64,000 nucleotides of DNA, taken from contig JBFHDK010000004.1 of NCBI GenBank assembly GCA_041584755.1, positions 4,398 through 68,397 on the forward strand, in the 5' to 3' direction. This document shows positions 44,293 to 52,027 of this stretch, piece after piece (within the stretch, counting starts at the first letter, position 1; the number at the start of each line of letters is the position of its first letter). Below the pieces are notes generated by a model. It made no database searches. It was given only the letters and a program-made list of their open reading frames with translations, and was not told the origin of the DNA. Position numbers and translations under genes: made by a program. Origin of the DNA: HB2-32-21 sp003448675. GTDB taxonomy: Bacteria; Pseudomonadota; Gammaproteobacteria; Pseudomonadales; Porticoccaceae.

Positions 44293-44580
44293 TCACCTAT
44301 GAGCAATAGGCTTATCTGTAAAGAGATAATCTTTCAGCTCTTTATCAAAACGAGGATCTCTTCTTCTAATCCATTCAAGCACCATTGCCGCATGCTCTTT
44401 TTCTTCATCACGATTATGAGAAAGAATTGCTTTTAGCTCCTCGTCTTTACATGCATCTACTCGTTGATTGTACCAATCTACTGCTTCGAGCTCTTCCATC
44501 AACGATGTAATAGCTCTATGCATATCTCTTGTTTCATTTGTGAGCTCTTCTATCGGCTCATGATAACCTTCATTTGACAT
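44293..44580 (-). CDS. Encapsulated-ferritin-like protein (EncFtn family), orphan
   Basis: 95 residues from ATG 44580 (GAGG 7 nt upstream). It matches the encapsulin-associated ferritin EncFtn: HRAITSLMEELEAVDWYNQR and SHNRDEEKEHAAMVLEW are nearly identical to Rhodospirillum rubrum EncFtn. The ferroxidase ligands align as E30, E60 and H63 (E32, E62, H65 in R. rubrum), with W36/Y37 kept. EncFtn forms a decameric ring of two-helix subunits that oxidises Fe(II) and normally loads iron into an encapsulin shell. Here the protein stops at YLFTDKPIAHR, without the C-terminal extension carrying the shell-targeting peptide, and no encapsulin gene is adjacent. attC-like elements lie 33 nt before the start and 3 nt after the stop, so it looks like an integron cassette gene. 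Confidence 0.88.
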   Translation of the reverse strand: MSNEGYHEPIEELTNETRDMHRAITSLMEELEAVDWYNQRVDACKDEELKAILSHNRDEEKEHAAMVLEWIRRRDPRFDKELKDYLFTDKPIAHR

Positions 44581-44612
44581 ATTTATTCCTCGGTTGGTAA
44601 ATGGTTGCATTT

Positions 44613-44691
44613 GCATAACGCCGGGCTAAAAGGCTGCTTCGTCGGCGGTCCAGCGGAACGAAGTGGAGCAGTTTTTGAGCCTCTGTTATGC
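44613..44691 (-). repeat. attC-like element upstream of EncFtn
   Basis: GCATAAC (44613-44619) and GTTATGC (44685-44691) are perfect inverted core boxes, 79 bp apart overall. The interior is an imperfect palindrome: GGGCTAAAAGGCTGCT pairs against AGCAGTTTTTGAGCC with unpaired bases and a central loop, the fold expected of attC sites. On the minus strand it ends GGCGTTATGC, the same GGCGTTA core as the element at 44214-44289. Confidence 0.6.
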
Positions 44692-44739
44692 ACTGATGGC
44701 ACTTTTAGCCCCTAGGCAGACAAGACTTAATTTCACTTG

Positions 44740-44759
44740 CGACCTTATTTATAAGGTCG
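44740..44759. repeat. 9-bp perfect palindrome
   Basis: CGACCTTAT-TT-ATAAGGTCG, a compact inverted repeat with a 2-nt centre. The spacing is too tight for an efficient terminator hairpin; it could be an operator or a decayed recombination site between the attC-like element and the integrase fragment. Confidence 0.5.
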
Positions 44760-44848
44760 TAGACAAATACAGGTTTTGCCCCAGACCAAGCGCCAACCCT
44801 ATTAAATCATCATTACTCGCCGACGCAGTAGACTTTTGAGCGGCTTGA

Positions 44849-44983
44849 ACATCAGCAAATGATTTACGCACTATTGAGGAATCACTGGGTCATGCAGATG
44901 TTTCAACCACTGATATTTATACACACGTGATAAACCGAGGCGGCAAAGGTGTATTAAGCCCAGCGGATAAGCTATGCACGTAG
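44849..44983 (+). pseudogene. intI: C-terminal relic of an integron integrase (IntI)
   Basis: 44 codons in frame to TAG 44981-44983, preceded directly by an in-frame TGA. The sequence NDLRTIEESLGHADVSTTD and then IYTHVINRGGKGVLSPAD reproduces the C-terminus of integron integrases (DIRTVQxLLGHxDVSTTxIYTHVxxxGGxGVxSPxD), including the catalytic Tyr in IYTHV. The GG-GV-SP-D tail after the tyrosine is specific to IntI rather than XerC/D. The rest of the gene and attI are missing. It points away from the EncFtn cassette, the normal integrase orientation. Confidence 0.8.
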
Positions 44984-45026
44984 CACCTTATCGCTTTCCC
45001 GGGCGACAGGACACTCACCAGTCTTT

Positions 45027-45039
45027 ATGCCACACTAAA
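45027..45039 (+). repeat. 13-bp direct repeat, right copy
   Basis: ATGCCACACTAAA, identical to 43354-43366. Similarity stops sharply on both sides of the 13 bases. Confidence 0.6.
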
Positions 45040-45177
45040 AAGAGTACAAGGCCAGTTTGCGATGGCTGACTTGAAAGCGTCCTTAAATAATTCCAAACTA
45101 GCTTTCATTCACACATTAGCGTTCAGCTATATGAACGTTTCTAAAACATTCTCACCAACAACTTCCCGGAGTTAATC

Positions 45178-46362
45178 ATGACTGGCGTTCTGGATGGCAT
45201 CAGGGTTCTGGATTTCGGGCGCTATATCGCTGGCCCCTATTGCGCGCAGCTTCTGTCCCAGTTTGGCGCCGATGTTATTCGCATCGAGAAACTGTCCGGT
45301 AGCGAGGATCGTTACACCACGCCGGTAACGGCTGACGGCGAGGGCGCGCTATTTTTGCATATGAATTGCAACAAACGTGGCATCACGCTCAATCCCACCA
45401 AACCCGAAGGACGGGAAGTGGTGAAGCGGCTGGTAGCCACCGCCGATGTGGTGCTGGCTAATCTACCGGCGCCATCGCTGGTGGCAATGGGCATTGACTA
45501 CGAGTCGCTGAAGGCCATTAAAGAGGACATTATATTTACCACCATGTCCACCTTTGGCTCGGTTGGCCCCTATAGTGATCGCCTGGGCTTTGACGGCATT
45601 GGTCAGTGCATGTCCGGCGCGGTGCACATGGGCGGTTTCCCCGGCCAGCCGATCAAGTCTTTCGCGCCCTACGCCGATTACGGCACGGCCACTTCCGCCG
45701 CCCTGGGCACACTCGCCGCCCTGATGGCTCGGCAACAAACCGGCAAGGGCCAGATGGTCGAAGGGGCGTTATTGAAAACAGCGCTTTGCTACAGTAACTC
45801 GCTGATGATTGAGCAGGTGTTACTGAATCTTAACCGCACCGGCACGGGTAATCGCGCCCAGAATGCCGGGCCGGGGAATATTTTCAACACCAGGGATGGC
45901 GCCATTATTATCCAGGTCATCGGCCAGCCCCTGTTCAAACGCTGGGCCGAGCTGGTTGGCGCTGAGGAATGGTTGGATGACCCGCGCTTTGCTACTGACG
46001 CCCTGCGCGGTGATAACGGTGAAATCATTAGCGAGCGGGCAGCGGCCTGGTGCGCGGAACGAACCACTGATGAGGCCCTGGCCGAACTGGCCGAGGCCAA
46101 AGTACCAGCCGGGCCCGTGCTCACGCCCCAGCAGGCTTATGACGACCCCCATGTTCAGACGATGGGCTTGCTCAATCCGGTGGAGTATCCAGGTCTCGAC
46201 GGCGCAGCGCCTGTTGCCGGCCCGCCGGTATTGTTGTCCGAAACACCGGGGACTATTCGCCACAGGCCACCCACCCTGGGTGAGCACACGGATGAGATAC
46301 TCACCGAACTGGGTTACGACAAATCAGAAATTGCCACATTGCGAGATAAGCGCGTGGTCTAA
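45178..46362 (+). CDS. CaiB/BaiF family III CoA-transferase
   Basis: 394 residues: LDGIRVLDFGRYIAGPYCAQLLSQFGADVIRIEKLSG is the family III N-terminus, CNKRGITLNPTKPEGREVVKRL follows, and GFDGIGQCMSGAVHMGG contains the catalytic Asp (D139). The C-terminal region has WLDDPRFATD and KVPAGPVLTPQQAYDDPHV. Family III enzymes move CoA between carboxylic acids, often in carnitine, bile-acid or steroid degradation; the substrate cannot be assigned. CGGAG precedes the ATG. It is a single gene between the integron relic and the flagellar cluster. Confidence 0.9.
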   Translation: MTGVLDGIRVLDFGRYIAGPYCAQLLSQFGADVIRIEKLSGSEDRYTTPVTADGEGALFLHMNCNKRGITLNPTKPEGREVVKRLVATADVVLANLPAPSLVAMGIDYESLKAIKEDIIFTTMSTFGSVGPYSDRLGFDGIGQCMSGAVHMGGFPGQPIKSFAPYADYGTATSAALGTLAALMARQQTGKGQMVEGALLKTALCYSNSLMIEQVLLNLNRTGTGNRAQNAGPGNIFNTRDGAIIIQVIGQPLFKRWAELVGAEEWLDDPRFATDALRGDNGEIISERAAAWCAERTTDEALAELAEAKVPAGPVLTPQQAYDDPHVQTMGLLNPVEYPGLDGAAPVAGPPVLLSETPGTIRHRPPTLGEHTDEILTELGYDKSEIATLRDKRVV

Positions 46363-46675
46363 CTCCTGGACCACCAGGCAGGATTCAATCTCGCGGGTTC
46401 TCAAACATCAAGCGATGTGCCCCTTCCCCCCTGCGACCCTTAGCGGCTCGCATTCTCTTCACCCCTGAAAGCCAAGTTCGGTTTCGTTACCGCGCTAATA
46501 ATTGCCAATACTACCGCCGTTGTGTCTATCAGCCATCCTTTGTTACGCATTTAACAATTTAGCGATCAAGTATCTGCCTTCTGGGACAGCCATAAAACCG
46601 GCAGCGCTGTCTCTTTGCACACGCCATTTTTTTGACAACAAAATTTATCTTATTGTTTTTATTGAGTAATTTTAA
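46363..46675. other. Intergenic region before the flagellar operon
   Basis: About 310 bp with no credible ORF or RNA gene. The second half is AT-rich and leads into the sigma-54 site at 46676, so upstream activator (FleQ/NtrC-type) binding would be expected here; no clear operator motif was picked by eye. Confidence 0.5.
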
Positions 46676-46690
46676 TGGCATAACGCTTGC
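46676..46690 (+). promoter_or_regulatory. Sigma-54 (RpoN) promoter of the fliL operon
   Basis: TGGCATAACGCTTGC matches the consensus TGGCACG-N4-TTGC with exact GG/GC spacing and differs only at the two positions after TGGCA. It lies 53 nt upstream of the fliL ATG at the head of the flagellar operon, as expected for FleQ-controlled class II/III flagellar genes. Confidence 0.8.
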
Positions 46691-46743
46691 TATATCAGCG
46701 CACACCGACAGACATTAGCGCCGGGAAGATCAAACAGCACTGA

Positions 46744-47256
46744 ATGAATAACAAGCAGAACAACCATCCGCCAGGAAGGCAATACCGGCAAACTGGCGCA
46801 ATGTCTCCCATTGTTATCGCCTTTATCATTTTGATATTGCTGGCCGGTGGCGGTGGCGCTTTCTACTATTACTCCACGCTCGCCGAAAGGGCTCAGGCCG
46901 CTGGCAAAGCAGCAAACGCACAAAGTAAGGATGGCATGCCGCCGATCTACCTGGATCTGGAACCTGCATTCATCGTCAATTTTGAGCACAAAAGCACCCT
47001 GCGATATCTACAGGCCAACTTGTCGGTGATGGCGCGCAATCAAGCGGTCCTCGATAAAGTCACACTACACATGCCAGCTATCCGCGATCGCATCCTGACT
47101 CTCCTAAGCAACAAAACCTATGCCGAATTGAGTGGCAAGGCGCGCAAGGAAAAACTGCGCCTGGAGATCCTGCTGGAGATCAGAAAAATAATCGGCACCA
47201 GCGACGCCGGACACTCAGTCGAAAACATATATATCACCGGTTACGTCATGCAGTAG
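46744..47256 (+). CDS. fliL: Flagellar basal body-associated protein FliL
   Basis: 170 residues. One N-terminal membrane helix (IVIAFIILILLAGGGGAFYYY) is followed by a periplasmic domain with PIYLDLEPAFIVNF and ending ITGYVMQ. FliL strengthens the stator-rotor interaction and motor torque. It is first gene of the fliLMNOPQR-flhBA run, downstream of a sigma-54 promoter. Confidence 0.92.
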   Translation: MNNKQNNHPPGRQYRQTGAMSPIVIAFIILILLAGGGGAFYYYSTLAERAQAAGKAANAQSKDGMPPIYLDLEPAFIVNFEHKSTLRYLQANLSVMARNQAVLDKVTLHMPAIRDRILTLLSNKTYAELSGKARKEKLRLEILLEIRKIIGTSDAGHSVENIYITGYVMQ

Positions 47257-47268
47257 GGCGAGGTCACT

Positions 47269-48252
47269 ATGGAAACCAAAGAAATTCTGACACAGGAGGA
47301 AATCGACGCACTGTTGACCTCGGTTGAGGATAACGGCCCAGCGCCGGCAGATACTTCGCGGAAAGACACGCGGGACATCAAGTTATTTGATTTCACCAAC
47401 CAGAATGCGCTGATTAACACGGGTATCCCGGCGCTAAATGTTGCCCATGAACGTTTTGCGCTGGGTTTTGCCGAGAGCATTACCAATGACATTCGCAGTT
47501 CTAGTAGCGTTGAGTTTACAGGCACCCGGGTGATCAGCTTTATCGATTATCTGAATAGCCTTGAACTGCCAACTTATATCAACTTCATTAATCTCAGTCC
47601 GATGAAAGGGCTGGCAATGGCGGTGATCAATGCAAAACTCATCGGCACGGTAGTCGATCTGTTTTTTGGCGGTGGCGCCAGCGGAGTCGGCGATAATTCC
47701 AAGCGTGATTTCACCCCCTCGGAAGCACGTATTGGCGATCTGCTGATCAAGAACGTCTTTAGCAACCTGCAAAAAGCCTGGCAGTCAATTATTTCACTTA
47801 GCCCTGAACTGATTCGCATCGAGTCGAACCCGGACTTTGCTCACATTCTTAACCCCACCGAACCCCTGATGCTGGCTTCCTTTGAGGTGATGTTCGAGGC
47901 GGGTGGCGGGATGTTTCAACTCGCCATCCCCCACACCATGATTGAGCCGATATACGAACAGCTCGCGGCCTTACCGCAGCTGGATAGACAGGAAATCAAA
48001 GGCACCTGGGCCTCGATTCTCATGGAGGAGATCAAAGCGGCTTATATCGAAGTATCGAGCGAGCTAGGTCAGGCCGAATTATCGTTCAAGGAAATTCTAA
48101 AACTCACGCCTGGGGATGTGATACCACTTGATGTCCCGGAAGAGTTGACGCTATTTGCCGAAAGTGTACCTATTTTAAAAGGCACTTTTGGCGACTCGAA
48201 TGGAAAAAACGCCCTGAAAATCACTGGTAAAGCCAGCCGACAAAACTCTTAA
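47269..48252 (+). CDS. fliM: Flagellar motor switch protein FliM
   Basis: 327 residues. The N-terminal ILTQEEIDALLTSV is the CheY-P binding segment; FDFTNQN and MAVINAKLIGTVVDLFFGG mark the middle domain, and the C-terminal SPOA domain holds LSFKEILKLTPGDVIPLDVPE. FliM forms the C-ring with FliG and FliN and sets rotation direction. The intact CheY-binding motif is of interest because no che genes are in the cluster. Confidence 0.95.
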   Translation: METKEILTQEEIDALLTSVEDNGPAPADTSRKDTRDIKLFDFTNQNALINTGIPALNVAHERFALGFAESITNDIRSSSSVEFTGTRVISFIDYLNSLELPTYINFINLSPMKGLAMAVINAKLIGTVVDLFFGGGASGVGDNSKRDFTPSEARIGDLLIKNVFSNLQKAWQSIISLSPELIRIESNPDFAHILNPTEPLMLASFEVMFEAGGGMFQLAIPHTMIEPIYEQLAALPQLDRQEIKGTWASILMEEIKAAYIEVSSELGQAELSFKEILKLTPGDVIPLDVPEELTLFAESVPILKGTFGDSNGKNALKITGKASRQNS

Positions 48253-48266
48253 CGGAAACAAACGAT

Positions 48267-48665
48267 ATGCCCTCAGAAAACAACAACGCAAATCCCAATG
48301 AGACCAACCCAGCTCAGGGAGGCGGCGAGTTCCAGGCAGGCGAGCTGGAGGCCCAGGTAGCCGCTGCGGCACAGACAAGTGGCTCACCCGGCGCCAGTGA
48401 GGCGGATGTCAATCTGGACGTCATTCTCGATGTGCCGGTGACCATTTCGGTGGAAATTGGTCGATCCCAAATACCTGTGCGAAATCTTCTCCAGTACAAC
48501 CATGGGTCAGTCATTGAACTCGATCGAAAAGTCGGTGAGCCTCTGGATGTACTGGTAAATAACACGCTCATCGCTCACGGTGAAGTGGTCATGGTGGAAG
48601 AGCAGTTCGGCATCCGCCTGACCGATGTAATCAGCCCTTCAGAGCGCGTTAAAAAACTCAAATGA
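48267..48665 (+). CDS. fliN: Flagellar motor switch protein FliN
   Basis: 132 residues. A variable, Asn/Gly/Ala-rich N-terminus (1-45) precedes the SPOA domain with NLDVILDVPVTISVEIGRSQIPVRNLLQ and VEEQFGIRLTDVISPSERV. It is the outer C-ring subunit. fliO overlaps its stop by 4 nt. Confidence 0.95.
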   Translation: MPSENNNANPNETNPAQGGGEFQAGELEAQVAAAAQTSGSPGASEADVNLDVILDVPVTISVEIGRSQIPVRNLLQYNHGSVIELDRKVGEPLDVLVNNTLIAHGEVVMVEEQFGIRLTDVISPSERVKKLK

Positions 48666-49078
48666 GGCCTTCTTTCGCTGCGATCCGCATCAGCGGCCTA
48701 TTGCCAGGCCTTTGGCTGGCACCAGACCTGGCTGCGCAAGCAACCGCTACCGGTTCGGAAACCGGAGCACTCGACGCGGGCTATTTCGCGCAGTTGCTCG
48801 GGGGCTTGGTGGTCGTATTGGCGGCCATTTTGATATTGGCCTGGGCGCTGAAACGCCTGAACCGCTTGCCAGGTGTAAACCAGAGAAAGATGGAGATTAC
48901 CGGCACCCTGTCGCTGGGACAGCGAGAGCGTCTGGTTAGCGTGCGCAGTGGCGAGCTGGAGTTGCTGCTCGGAGTCACTGCCGGAAGTATTTCGACATTG
49001 CATGTGATTGACGATGCAGCCGGGCAAGCGGCAAAACACAAGACCAGAAGCGGGACTGATGGGGATTCCCTGAAATGA
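48662..49078 (+). CDS. fliO: Flagellar biosynthesis protein FliO
   Basis: 138 residues. A signal-like N-terminus is followed by a membrane helix (LLGGLVVVLAAILILAWAL), KRLNRLPG and the cytoplasmic domain (MEITGTLSLGQRERLVSVRSG). FliO assists assembly of the FliP-FliQ-FliR export gate. It overlaps both fliN and fliP by 4 nt. Confidence 0.9.
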   Translation: MRPSFAAIRISGLLPGLWLAPDLAAQATATGSETGALDAGYFAQLLGGLVVVLAAILILAWALKRLNRLPGVNQRKMEITGTLSLGQRERLVSVRSGELELLLGVTAGSISTLHVIDDAAGQAAKHKTRSGTDGDSLK

Positions 49079-49818
49079 CCCAATCACACTGGTTAATTGC
49101 AATATTGATCATGGTGGCTATGCCGACCAGCGCTCAGCAGGGTGTACCGCTGATCACGGTGACGCCTAACGCCGACGGTTCCGAATCCTACAGTCTGGCA
49201 ATTCAGATTTTGCTGCTGATGACAGTATTAACACTACTGCCGGCGGCACTTATCGCCATGACCTCTTTTACCCGGGTTCTGGTGGTGTTCGCAATTCTGC
49301 GCCAGGCGCTCGGTACCGCGCAAACGCCGTCGAATCAGATTCTTCTTGGGCTTGCGTTGTTTACCACCGTGTTCATCATGACGCCGGTTTTCGAGCGCGC
49401 ATATACCGAAGGTATCAACCCCTACATTGAGGAAAAACTGGGTTTCAGGGATGCGGCGAGGCAGGCGATTCTTCCCTTTCGTGAATTTATGCTAAATCAG
49501 GTTCGGGATGCCGACCTGAACATGTTTATTGAAATGTCGGGACAGCAAGATGATATTGACACCCCCGCCGATGTACCTCTGAAGGTGCTGCTCCCCGCAT
49601 TTGTTGTCAGTGAATTAAAAACAGCTTTTCAAATCGGGTTTTTGATTTTTATTCCCTTTTTAATCATCGACCTGGTGGTGGCCAGCGTCCTGATGTCCAT
49701 GGGCATGATGATGCTGTCGCCCATCCTGATTTCACTGCCCTTCAAAATCATGTTGTTTGTGTTGATCGACGGCTGGTCATTGATCGTCAGTACACTGGTG
49801 TCCGGGTTTTATATATGA
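49075..49818 (+). CDS. fliP: Flagellar export gate protein FliP
   Basis: 247 residues with signal peptide and four membrane helices. Core motifs are LPAALIAMTSFTRVLVVFAILRQALG, DLVVASVLMSMGMMMLSP and LVDGW-like VLIDGWSLIVSTLVSGF. Five FliP copies build the export pore with FliQ and FliR. Confidence 0.95.
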   Translation: MTQSHWLIAILIMVAMPTSAQQGVPLITVTPNADGSESYSLAIQILLLMTVLTLLPAALIAMTSFTRVLVVFAILRQALGTAQTPSNQILLGLALFTTVFIMTPVFERAYTEGINPYIEEKLGFRDAARQAILPFREFMLNQVRDADLNMFIEMSGQQDDIDTPADVPLKVLLPAFVVSELKTAFQIGFLIFIPFLIIDLVVASVLMSMGMMMLSPILISLPFKIMLFVLIDGWSLIVSTLVSGFYI

Positions 49819-49836
49819 ATAAACGGGAGTCCGCAC

Positions 49837-50106
49837 ATGTCACCTGAATCGGTTATGGATATTGGCCGGCAGGCCATGTATGTCACCGTTCTGCTTGCCG
49901 CGCCTTTACTGGTTTCGGCGCTTATCGCGGGGCTTTTGATCGGTATCTTCCAGGCTGCCACCCAGATTCAGGAAATGACGCTCAGCTTTATTCCTAAGCT
50001 GCTGGTAATTGCCCTTGCCCTGGTCGCCGCGGGCCCGTGGATGCTGGGCGTGGTTCTGGATTTCACACTAACGCTTTACGCTGAAATCCCAGCGTTGGTC
50101 GGTTAG
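49837..50106 (+). CDS. fliQ: Flagellar export gate protein FliQ
   Basis: 89 residues, two membrane helices, with ALIAGLLIGIFQAATQIQEMTLSFIPKL as the invariant core. Part of the FliPQR type III export gate. It begins 18 nt after fliP. Confidence 0.95.
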   Translation: MSPESVMDIGRQAMYVTVLLAAPLLVSALIAGLLIGIFQAATQIQEMTLSFIPKLLVIALALVAAGPWMLGVVLDFTLTLYAEIPALVG

Positions 50107-50116
50107 GGAGCTTGGC

Positions 50117-50887
50117 TTGGAAATCACCGACAACGATATCGCACACTGGGTGGGTACTCTGATGTGGCCTTTTATACGTATCGGTAGTTTTCTACTTGTG
50201 GTGCCGGTTTTCGGAGCTCCTTCGGTGACGCGCCGGGTCAGAATTGTGCTCGCCATGGCTGTGGCCCTGCTTATTCTGCCAGTGCTGCCACAAGGCCCGT
50301 CGGTAGCTCCTTTCTCCCCTGGTGGGTTACTGATCACCGCACAGCAGGTATTGCTGGGCGTTGCGATGGGGCTGGTTTTCCAGCTGGCCTTCGCTACCGT
50401 CGTTATTGCGGGACAGAACATCGCCATGACCATGGGCCTTGGCTTTGCTTCGGCGATTGATCCGCAAAATGGTATTCAGGTACCGATGGTCAGCCAGTTT
50501 TATTTGATACTGGCCACGTTATTGTTTTTAAGTCTTGACGGACACCTGCTTTTACTGGAGCTGGTGCGCGAAAGTTTTCTGGTATTTCCCGTGGGCACGA
50601 GCTGGCCCCTTGAGCTCCCCTGGACCCTGGTTATGTGGGGGTCAACCATGTTCGCCAGCGGTCTGCTGATTGCACTGCCGGCACTCGCTGCCTTGCTACT
50701 TATCAATCTCTCTTTTGGTGTCATGACCCGAGCCGCCCCGCAATTGAATATTTTCGTGGTCGGCTTTCCTATTTCACTGATAGCGGGCTTCCTGTTGATT
50801 TATTTCACCTTGCCCGCCTTTTACAGCCAAATGAGCCAGGCATTTGACCAGGCGTTTTCTTTGGCCAGGACAATGCTGAGCCCCTAA
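50117..50887 (+). CDS. fliR: Flagellar export gate protein FliR
   Basis: 256 residues, six membrane helices. It starts at TTG 50117 with AGGGAG upstream; no ATG fits the N-terminus. Core segments are WPFIRIGSFLLVVPVFGAPSV, GQNIAMTMGLGFASAIDPQNG and the LNIFVVGFPISLIAGF box. flhB begins immediately after its stop. Confidence 0.94.
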   Translation: MEITDNDIAHWVGTLMWPFIRIGSFLLVVPVFGAPSVTRRVRIVLAMAVALLILPVLPQGPSVAPFSPGGLLITAQQVLLGVAMGLVFQLAFATVVIAGQNIAMTMGLGFASAIDPQNGIQVPMVSQFYLILATLLFLSLDGHLLLLELVRESFLVFPVGTSWPLELPWTLVMWGSTMFASGLLIALPALAALLLINLSFGVMTRAAPQLNIFVVGFPISLIAGFLLIYFTLPAFYSQMSQAFDQAFSLARTMLSP

Positions 50888-52027
50888 ATGGCAGAACACG
50901 AGAGCGGGCAGGAACGCACCGAACAGCCAACGCCCAAGCGTCAACAGGATGCGCGAAAAAAGGGCCAGGTTCCAAGATCGAAGGAACTGGGTACATTTCT
51001 AACCCTGTTGGCGGGCGCTGGCGGCCTGATTTTCTTCGGCGCTCATCTGATTGCCGGGTTAACAGATATCTTTAAAACCATGCTGGTTATGGAACCGGCT
51101 AAAGACATAAGTCCCCTGTCCCTGAGCGTGACACTAGGCCAGGCCCTGGGTCAGGCTTTGTGGTTGTTAATTCCCTTGTTTATCGTCCTTACCCTGAGCG
51201 CTTTTGCCGGCCCGCTGGCACTTGGCGGCTGGAATTTTAGCGCTTCCGCAATGGCTTTTAAGCTGGAAAAAGTTGATCCACTCAAAGGCATCAAGAGGAT
51301 TTTCTCTGCCAAATCCCTGATGGAACTGATCAAGACAATCGCCAAATTCGCATTGGTCGCCATCATCGCCACGCTGGTTATCTGGTTTACGTTTGACCAA
51401 CTGCTGAGCCTGGGACACAGCCATGTGAACGCCTCCCTGGCTCGTCTAGGCGACATAATCGCCACCGCCATGCTCAGTCTTTGTCTGGCTTTATTGCTGA
51501 TTGCCGGGATGGATGTGCCATTCCAGTTGTGGGACCACAGCCGGCAAATGCGCATGACACGTCAGGAGGTCAAGGACGAATTGAAGGAAACCGAGGGTCG
51601 GCCCGAGGTTAAAAGCCGAATTCGTGAGTTGCAGCGGGAACGCTCACAGCAACGCATGTTTGAAGAGCTACCGACTGCCACCGTTGTTATCACCAACCCC
51701 ACCCACTTTGCGGTGGCGCTACGCTATGACAATGACGGTTCCCAGGCGCCAGTACTGATCGCCAAGGGTCGCGGTCTGGTCGCGGCTCGCATCCGTGAGG
51801 TGGCAAGCGAGCACAACATCACCATCTTTTCCGCGCCGACCCTGGCGCGAGCTATTTACGCCAACACCGAGCTCGGACAGGAAATTCCCGATCAACTCTA
51901 CCTGGCGGTTGCTCAGGTGCTGGCTTATGTGTACCAGCTGGAGCAATCATTCAAACCCAACCAGCAGCGTCCCACGCCACCCAGAAATCTGCCGGTACCT
52001 GAAGATATGATCAGAGACTTTGCTTGA
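50888..52027 (+). CDS. flhB: Flagellar export switch protein FlhB
   Basis: 379 residues. The N-terminal SGQERTEQPTPKRQQDARKKGQV, four membrane helices, and a cytoplasmic domain with the autocleavage motif NPTH at 270-273 (VVITNPTHFAVALRY). Cleavage switches export from rod/hook to filament substrates, prompted by FliK, which is also encoded in this cluster. The TGA overlaps the flhA ATG. Confidence 0.95.
   Translation: MAEHESGQERTEQPTPKRQQDARKKGQVPRSKELGTFLTLLAGAGGLIFFGAHLIAGLTDIFKTMLVMEPAKDISPLSLSVTLGQALGQALWLLIPLFIVLTLSAFAGPLALGGWNFSASAMAFKLEKVDPLKGIKRIFSAKSLMELIKTIAKFALVAIIATLVIWFTFDQLLSLGHSHVNASLARLGDIIATAMLSLCLALLLIAGMDVPFQLWDHSRQMRMTRQEVKDELKETEGRPEVKSRIRELQRERSQQRMFEELPTATVVITNPTHFAVALRYDNDGSQAPVLIAKGRGLVAARIREVASEHNITIFSAPTLARAIYANTELGQEIPDQLYLAVAQVLAYVYQLEQSFKPNQQRPTPPRNLPVPEDMIRDFA

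Noticed and set aside
44208..44296. N-terminal part of a transposase ORF starting at 44296
   Set aside because: Its first ~28 codons (RHNRPADWTSLTLRLC...) are read-through of the attC-like palindrome; IS3 homology begins only further downstream.
44740..44759. Palindrome CGACCTTAT-TT-ATAAGGTCG as a terminator
   Set aside because: Two-nucleotide centre and no U-tract; a stable hairpin terminator is unlikely, so it is kept only as a repeat.
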